From: Tichowtungia sp964398915
Lineage (GTDB): Bacteria > Verrucomicrobiota > Kiritimatiellia > Kiritimatiellales > Tichowtungiaceae
Assembly (NCBI GenBank): GCA_964398915.1
Contig: CAYNOR010000010.1
Location: 1 to 64,000, forward strand
Direction of reading: 5' to 3'
Length of the DNA: 64,000 bases
Shown here: in pieces, positions 59,054 through 64,000 of the stretch
Layout of the letters: each line of letters opens with the position of its first letter
Numbering within the stretch: position 1 is the first letter of the stretch
Position numbers and translations under genes: made by a program
The notes under the pieces: generated by a model
Seen by the model: only the letters and a program-made list of their open reading frames with translations
What the model was told of the DNA's origin: nothing
Databases searched by the model: none

Positions 59054-60462
59054 TATTTCCCTTCGACCGGCGCGGTTTTCTCAACCGCCTCAGTCTGCCG
59101 GAGCGACTTACCGAAAAACGTTTTAACCGAAAAACTTCGGTCAATATCTTTGGCTGAAAGCAGCAGCATTGCGCCGATCAGCAGAACAGCGAAAAAATTG
59201 ATCAGGGCTGTTTGAATTTTGACATTCACTTTGCGGCGGGTAATGCCGTGCCAGAGCGAGAAAACGATATGCCCGCCGTCGAGCACCGGAATGGGCAGCA
59301 GGTTGAGAACCGCGAGGTTGATATTAAGAAAGCGGATGAGCCCGAGCGTATTCACAAGCCCCATTTTAATCGACATGGTGAGCATGGTGAAAATCATGAT
59401 GGGTCCGCCGAGACCGCCGGCCGCCTGTTTAGCTTCAGCCGGCGTGACCAGTGCTTTGAGCACGCGGACGATGGCCAATGCGTCGTATTTGATCTGGTCG
59501 AATGGATTTTTATACAGCATCCACGGCAGGCCGCTGCCGCCAAGCTGTACGCCGATCATGATGCGTTTATATTCCGCGTTGTATTCAGGAACGATTGAAA
59601 GCGCGAGCGTTTCACCCTTACGCTCAACCGTGAGCGCCGCCGGAACGCTGGGCTCGACCGCCTGAACCAGCCCTGTAAAATGCTCCCAACCCAGTATCGT
59701 CACGCCGTTAAACGAAAGTGCAACATCACCGCTTTTGATACCGGCGCGGTCCGCAGGGCTTCCCTTCGTTACCGAACCAAAGAGGCATGGAATTGCAGGC
59801 TCAATTCCCTCAATAATCCGTTCGCCGCTTTCAATTTTAACAACCGGAACGTTGAGCTGTTTTTCGACTCTGGCGTTGCGGAGGTCCAGTGCGACGGTGT
59901 CGCTGTTTTTGAGCAGTGCTTCCACAGTGAAGTCATACCAGTTTTTAATGACGGTTCCGTTAACGGTGATAATCTCATCGCCTTGACGCAACCCAGCGGC
60001 ATAAGCGGCACTGTTGGTTTCTATGGTTCCGATGACTGGACGGATTTGCGTGTCGGCCTCGTTGCCGGGAATCAGCCAGATGGCGACAGCCAGCAGAACG
60101 GCCAGTACGATATTTCCAAGAGGACCGGAAACGGCGACGGCGATTTTCTTCCACGGCGAAATTTCAGGAAACGACGCCTTTGATCCATCACCCTGAATGC
60201 GCTCCATCCCTTCCGGATCGAGTTGCGGAAGAGACACATAACCGCCAAACGGGATCCAGCCGATTTTGTAGAGGATACCGTCCTTTTCCCATTTAAAAAT
60301 GGCGCGCCCGAAGCCGATTGAAAAGGTTTTAACGACCAGCCCGCAACGGCGCGCCACAATGAAATGGCCGAATTCATGGACAAAAACAGTGATACCGAAA
60401 AGAAACAACGCCGCAAGAACCGTGTAAAAAAAAGTCCAGCCAGTCAAAAAAAGTTCAAGCAT
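59053..60462 (-). CDS. rseP: Site-2 metalloprotease RseP/RIP
   Basis: 469 residues, S2P-type intramembrane protease of the inner membrane. The zinc motif VHEFGHFIVARR is near residue 28 and the second ligand LDGGHIVFSLW near residue 400. A PDZ domain lies at about 150-185 and another at about 230-300 (GDEIITVNGT; SGDVALSFNGV). GPLGNIVLAVLLAVAIW marks the second transmembrane segment. Between cdsA and the C-terminal gene, this cdsA-rseP order is common. The substrate here is unknown (in E. coli it is RseA). Confidence 0.93.
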   Translation of the reverse strand: MLELFLTGWTFFYTVLAALFLFGITVFVHEFGHFIVARRCGLVVKTFSIGFGRAIFKWEKDGILYKIGWIPFGGYVSLPQLDPEGMERIQGDGSKASFPEISPWKKIAVAVSGPLGNIVLAVLLAVAIWLIPGNEADTQIRPVIGTIETNSAAYAAGLRQGDEIITVNGTVIKNWYDFTVEALLKNSDTVALDLRNARVEKQLNVPVVKIESGERIIEGIEPAIPCLFGSVTKGSPADRAGIKSGDVALSFNGVTILGWEHFTGLVQAVEPSVPAALTVERKGETLALSIVPEYNAEYKRIMIGVQLGGSGLPWMLYKNPFDQIKYDALAIVRVLKALVTPAEAKQAAGGLGGPIMIFTMLTMSIKMGLVNTLGLIRFLNINLAVLNLLPIPVLDGGHIVFSLWHGITRRKVNVKIQTALINFFAVLLIGAMLLLSAKDIDRSFSVKTFFGKSLRQTEAVEKTAPVEGK

Positions 60463-60480
60463 TGGAAAAGATCCGCCTTT

Positions 60481-61326
60481 CTAGGGAGCGAGGAAAAATT
60501 TGATATAGATGTACATAAACGGCGCAGCGAACAGCAGGCTGTCGATCATATCGAGCATGCCGCCCATTCCATGAGCAATCGCTCCGGAATCTTTGACATC
60601 CACAGCCCGTTTAAACATGGACTCCACGAGATCGCCCATGGTTCCAATGACCGGAAGCAGAACACCGAGAATCAGCGCATGTCCGAGAGAAAATGAAAAC
60701 TGCCCGAGCGTATTCCCGGTGCAGAGACACCAGAGCACGCCGACCACACAGGAAAAGAGAACTCCTCCAAACAGCCCTTCCCAGCTCTTTTTCGGCGAAA
60801 TGCGCGGAAACAGTTTATGTTTTCCAAAACGTGATCCGATGAAGTACGCACCGGCGTCACCCCATTTGACGGCCAGCAGAAGGTAAAAAGCTGCACGGGT
60901 CGGCTCCGCCAAATTCCCGACCATATAAAGCCGGACGAAAAAGCTCCAGAAAAACGCTACATAAAGGAACCCGAAAACAGTGCCCAGTGCATTGCGCAGC
61001 GCCTGCCGTGCATCGGTGTAGCCGAACAGCCGAAAAAAAATGATCATCAGAATGATGAGCAGCAGAGACCACAGTACGTCATCAGAAAAGCCGTATTTAG
61101 AAACCAGCCAGGTCATTGCAATAAAAACAAGTCCGCACGTCATTCCCATTTTTTTGGATGCCGTCAGGTCTCCGCGTTCCATTAGCGCATAAACTTCATT
61201 CATGGCCAGCCCGCAAACGAGCATTACCCCGATCAACACCGCGATATTTCCGGCCGGCACCAGAAACACGGCGCTGCAAAGCACTGCCGCAATAGTCAAA
61301 CCAAGTAGGATTCGTTTTTTATCCAT
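60481..61326 (-). CDS. cdsA: Phosphatidate cytidylyltransferase CdsA
   Basis: 281 residues with about eight membrane helices. CdsA makes CDP-diacylglycerol from phosphatidate and CTP. The signature GDLVESMFKRAVDVKDSG with HGMGGMLDMIDSLL is at the C-terminal end, matching the family pattern apart from a Met in place of the usual Arg. It sits 18 bp after rseP in transcription order reversed, that is, uppS-cdsA-rseP. Confidence 0.93.
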   Translation of the reverse strand: MDKKRILLGLTIAAVLCSAVFLVPAGNIAVLIGVMLVCGLAMNEVYALMERGDLTASKKMGMTCGLVFIAMTWLVSKYGFSDDVLWSLLLIILMIIFFRLFGYTDARQALRNALGTVFGFLYVAFFWSFFVRLYMVGNLAEPTRAAFYLLLAVKWGDAGAYFIGSRFGKHKLFPRISPKKSWEGLFGGVLFSCVVGVLWCLCTGNTLGQFSFSLGHALILGVLLPVIGTMGDLVESMFKRAVDVKDSGAIAHGMGGMLDMIDSLLFAAPFMYIYIKFFLAP

Positions 61327-61334
61327 ACATCTCC

Positions 61335-62081
61335 TTACTGCGTTACCGTTCCGCCGTAGCGCCGCCCGCGTTGATTAAAAGCTTCCAATGCCTGAAAAAA
61401 TTCCTTTTCCCGAAAATCGGGCCAGAACACATCGGTCACGTACAGTTCGGCATACGAAAGCTGCCAAAGCAGAAAATTACTCAGCCGCATTTCACCGCTG
61501 GTGCGAATCATCAATTCAGGATCGGGTACATCCGGCAGATAAAGATGCTGAGCCACCGTTTCTTCATTCACAGTTTCCGGATCAATCTCGCCCTTCGCCG
61601 CCTTGCGCGCGATTGCCTTTGCTGCGTCGGCAATTTCGGTGCGGCCCCCGTAACTCAGCGCCACAATCAGCGTGTATTCATAATTCTTCGCCGACTTCTC
61701 CATCAGCTTCGCGAGTTTCTTCTGCACCTTCTCCGGTAAACGCTCAACCTGTCCCATCACCCGCAGGCGGATTTTGTTTTTCAGCAGATCGTCTTCATAA
61801 CGATCCATAAACAGACCCAGCAGGTTCATCAGGCCTTCCACCTCATCCTTTGGACGGACCCAGTTTTCGGTGCTGAAGGCATAAAGCGTCAGATATTTTA
61901 CACCCGACTGTCGTGCCGCACGAAGCACAGCGCGAACGGATTCAGCTCCCTGCTCATGACCTTTCAACCGCGGCAGTCCGCGCTGTTTTGCCCACCGCCC
62001 GTTGCCGTCCATAATAATGGCAACGTGCTCCGGGATTTTTTCAAGCTTTGGAACTTCAGGTTTGCCATTCACTTTGTTCAT
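61335..62081 (-). CDS. uppS: Isoprenyl transferase (undecaprenyl diphosphate synthase) UppS
   Basis: 248 residues, typical UppS. It condenses isopentenyl diphosphates to the C55 carrier used for peptidoglycan and LPS. IIMDGNGRWAKQRGLPRLKGH with the catalytic Asp is near residue 22, YLTLYAFSTENWVRP near 65 and RTSGEMRLSNFLLWQLSYAELY near 193. FQALE at residues about 231-235 is encoded by a dispersed palindrome. cdsA follows after 8 bp. Confidence 0.95.
   Translation of the reverse strand: MNKVNGKPEVPKLEKIPEHVAIIMDGNGRWAKQRGLPRLKGHEQGAESVRAVLRAARQSGVKYLTLYAFSTENWVRPKDEVEGLMNLLGLFMDRYEDDLLKNKIRLRVMGQVERLPEKVQKKLAKLMEKSAKNYEYTLIVALSYGGRTEIADAAKAIARKAAKGEIDPETVNEETVAQHLYLPDVPDPELMIRTSGEMRLSNFLLWQLSYAELYVTDVFWPDFREKEFFQALEAFNQRGRRYGGTVTQ
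61382..61398. repeat. Dispersed 17-bp palindrome, two mismatches (uppS)
   Basis: CTTCCA-ATGCC-TGAAAA, encoding FQALE on the minus strand. Confidence 0.6.
62038..62054. repeat. Dispersed palindrome, two mismatches, out of phase (uppS)
   Basis: TTTTCA-AGCTT-TGGAAC at the start of uppS. It is read as VPKLEK, so this copy is not in the common phase. Confidence 0.4.
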
Positions 62082-62130
62082 TGCCTTTGCTCCGCAAAGG
62101 CCTCTGCCTTCGGCGGTCAGGTTTCAGCCA

Positions 62131-63411
62131 TCAGCCTTTTAATTCGATCGTGCTCTTACGATTCGGCCCGACGGATAGGATACTCACGGGCACGCCGGTC
62201 AGTTTTTCGAGCCAGCGGATATACTTCTGCGCCTGTTCCGGCAGCTCGTCAAAGCGGGTTGCTTCGCGGGTGGAGCAGTTCCAGCCTTTAAATTCTTCAT
62301 ATATCGGTTTACAGCGCGCCAACTTATTAATACTGGCCGGAACCGTTTCAACCCGTTTGCCGTCACATTCGTAAGCAACACAAACCTTGATCATTTCGAA
62401 ACCGTCAAGCACGTCCATCTTCATCAGCGCCCAGTGGTCAATCCCGCCGATCATCGCAGAATAGCGGGCAACCACGGCATCGAACCAGCCGCAGCGGCGC
62501 GGACGGCCCGTTGTGGCACCGAATTCGCGACCGACTTTGCGCAGTTCTTCGCCATCCGCATCAAGCAGTTCGGTTGGGAAAGGCCCTTCACCGACACGTG
62601 TCGTATAGGCTTTAACAATACCGATCACATCATCGATGCAATGCGGAGGAATACCTGCACCGGTGGCCACGCCGCCCGCACTGGTAGACGACGAGGTGAC
62701 AAAGGGATAGGTGCCGAAATCAATATCCAGCATCACGCCCTGCGCGCCCTCGAAAATCACATTGTTCTTCGCATCGCGCACGGCGGCATTGAGCATCGGA
62801 ATAGTGTCGCAGATAAACGGCTTGAGATAATCAAACGCGACGGCGTATTTGGCAATCAGCGCGTCGGCATCCAGCCCGGGCGCACCCAGCACAGCCAGCA
62901 TGGCGTTTTTGGCGACAATCCGTTCGCGGAGCATGTCTTCGAAGTTTCCTTCAAGCACATCGCCCATACGCAGACCGGTACGGTCGGCTTTATCAGAATA
63001 GGCCGGGCCGATGCCGCGCTTTGTCGTGCCGATCTTCTTGCCGGTTGCCAGCTTGGCCTCTTTCGCCCCGTCGAGTTCCTTATGGTACTGAATCACCAGA
63101 TGGGCACGATCGCTGACAAATAACCGTCCGCGGAAATCGACCCCGCGTTTTTCGAGATCCTGAAGCTCTTCGGCCAACCCGATTGGATCGACCACCAGAC
63201 CGTTGCCGATCACGCAGTTGACGCCGGGGCGGAGAATGCCTGACGGAGCCAGATGCAGCACATATTTCTGGTCGCCGATTTCCACTGTATGGCCCGCATT
63301 ATTACCACCCTGATAGCGAACGACCCAGTTCGCTTTGGCGGTCAAAACGTCAATAACTTTGCCCTTACCCTCATCACCCCACTGCGCGCCGATTAAAACT
63401 GTATTTGCCAT
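62131..63411 (-). CDS. purA: Adenylosuccinate synthetase PurA
   Basis: 426 residues, normal for PurA. It makes adenylosuccinate from IMP, aspartate and GTP. GAQWGDEGKGKVIDVL is at the N-terminus, GGNNAGHTV near residue 35, GTTKRGIGPAYSDKADR near 128 and GRPRRCGWFDAV near 297. Read in the direction of transcription it precedes uppS with a 49-bp gap. The last strand (SVGPNRKSTIEL) is present. Confidence 0.96.
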   Translation of the reverse strand: MANTVLIGAQWGDEGKGKVIDVLTAKANWVVRYQGGNNAGHTVEIGDQKYVLHLAPSGILRPGVNCVIGNGLVVDPIGLAEELQDLEKRGVDFRGRLFVSDRAHLVIQYHKELDGAKEAKLATGKKIGTTKRGIGPAYSDKADRTGLRMGDVLEGNFEDMLRERIVAKNAMLAVLGAPGLDADALIAKYAVAFDYLKPFICDTIPMLNAAVRDAKNNVIFEGAQGVMLDIDFGTYPFVTSSSTSAGGVATGAGIPPHCIDDVIGIVKAYTTRVGEGPFPTELLDADGEELRKVGREFGATTGRPRRCGWFDAVVARYSAMIGGIDHWALMKMDVLDGFEMIKVCVAYECDGKRVETVPASINKLARCKPIYEEFKGWNCSTREATRFDELPEQAQKYIRWLEKLTGVPVSILSVGPNRKSTIELKG

Positions 63412-63482
63412 GCTTAAAACCCCTTGATACTGCCTTGGTTCCTAAAGGCGCAGAGAGTAGCCCACCACATAGAGAGGGTCAA

Positions 63483-63499
63483 TTTCCAAACCGTGGAAG
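63483..63499. repeat. Dispersed palindrome, two mismatches (purA-deacetylase gap)
   Basis: TTTCCA-AACCG-TGGAAG, non-coding, 5 bp beyond the stop of the deacetylase gene. Confidence 0.5.
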
Positions 63500-63504
63500 A
63501 AATT

Positions 63505-64000
63505 TTAAAAAGGTTTTAAATTGGGCTGTTTTTTACAGGCATTGGAAACCAATGCGTCGTATTCCGCGCGGCGCCAAGGCTCATCAAGCCCCGGATGCAC
63601 CATGATGATACCGCTTTCCGGCACCGTGCGGAGAAAGTTTTCGAGATGCCGCGGATATCGCATGAAACCAAAGTAATTATAAATTCCGCCGAATCCGTCA
63701 TTGGTCGGGATGCCTGCTTTACGCAATTTCTGTTTCAATACACGACCGGGCGCAGAAATCAGAAGGCTCTTCAGCCTACACTGCCGCAGCGGCATCGCCG
63801 CATTACGAACATACGGCGGCGTATCGCCGCACCGGTTGCGGATAAATTCAATTACGGCATCGCGTACCACCGGCAACTGCTGAATATGCAAATGGCCGTC
63901 AATAAAGTCCGGGTTGCGTCCGGCAATCTTTTCGAAGCGTTCGTACTGAGCGGATAGCTCGCTGTACACCTCTTGCCGGCTCAATCTCCGCAAATAGGCT
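63505..64000 (-). CDS. ChbG/HpnK-family carbohydrate deacetylase, partial
   Basis: At least 164 residues; the frame stays open past the right edge of the window, so the N-terminus with its catalytic Asp is missing. DGHLHIQQLPVVRDAV carries the conserved His residues of the YdjC/ChbG fold, which deacetylates chitooligosaccharides or, as HpnK, hopanoid glycans. PRHLENFLRTVPESGIIMVHPG is the later conserved block. The 3' end holds one dispersed palindrome in a different phase (63532-63548). Confidence 0.8.
   Translation of the reverse strand, partial: AYLRRLSRQEVYSELSAQYERFEKIAGRNPDFIDGHLHIQQLPVVRDAVIEFIRNRCGDTPPYVRNAAMPLRQCRLKSLLISAPGRVLKQKLRKAGIPTNDGFGGIYNYFGFMRYPRHLENFLRTVPESGIIMVHPGLDEPWRRAEYDALVSNACKKQPNLKPF
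63532..63548. repeat. Dispersed palindrome, one mismatch (deacetylase 3' end)
   Basis: TTTACA-GGCAT-TGGAAA. On the minus strand it is read as SNACKK, out of the common phase (which would meet TAA). Confidence 0.6.

Noticed and set aside
60454..60470. Palindrome containing the rseP start codon
   Set aside because: Only one arm (TGGAAA) fits; the other has three mismatches.

Overview
This 64 kb window looks like a contiguous piece of chromosome from an anaerobic, Gram-negative member of the PVC superphylum, most likely Kiritimatiellota (inference). The basis is the mixture of a type II secretion system with PEP-CTERM-type secreted proteins, a TIGR03790 protein, an SLA1-homology-domain protein, a large SUMF1/LRR mosaic surface protein, a carboxynorspermidine polyamine route and many genes starting with GTG or TTG. 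I see no rRNA, tRNA, CRISPR array, transposase or prophage.

Layout. 158-6277 (minus): comF, accD, folC, murG, murC and an endonuclease/phosphatase-fold protein. 6350-9220 (plus): three secreted or membrane-anchored proteins of unknown role. 9434-21102: argD, an RluA-type pseudouridine synthase, an M28 peptidase, TIGR03790, gmhB, tsaE, tsaB, two trypsin-like secreted proteins and a U32 enzyme. 21268-32963: a complete type II secretion operon gspD-E-F-G-H-I-J-K-L-M plus a GspC-like gene, then a sodium:solute symporter. 34804-41200: ridA, argH, a winged-helix regulator with an EFR1 flavodoxin-ferredoxin protein, and the two polyamine genes. 41201-43102 is a repeat-rich accessory island with a PIN toxin/antitoxin pair. 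43103-46813: a 1169-residue surface protein and a tiny Cys-rich protein. 46988-64000 is housekeeping: SDR, tig-clpP-clpX, amrS/amrB, dnaK-groES-groEL, rpoZ, smpB, and a minus-strand block purA, uppS, cdsA, rseP with a ChbG/HpnK-type deacetylase cut by the window end.

How it fits together. The secretion operon would export the signal-peptide proteins around it (trypsin-like, PEP-CTERM, SUMF1/LRR). The minus-strand block 58682-63411 makes and maintains the envelope, and the chaperone/protease genes form a proteostasis region.

The most unusual content is at the DNA level. (1) A 17-bp dispersed palindrome, TTTCCA-RNNNY-TGGAAA, occurs six times perfectly and at least eleven times with one or two mismatches. 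Coding copies are nearly all in one phase and are read as Phe-Gln-x-Leu-Glu, in unrelated essential genes. (2) A second, unrelated class of low-complexity inverted-repeat 'word' cassettes occupies gene junctions. Their ends supply stop codons, signal-peptide n-regions and pseudopilin leader segments. I do not recognise either class as a named element. Other notable items are a sigma-54-type promoter upstream of dnaK, an alternative-hairpin leader over the ribosome-binding site of the giant surface protein, a histone-H1-like Lys-rich tail on the carboxynorspermidine synthase, and a perfect 30-bp palindrome in front of an ArsR-like regulator.
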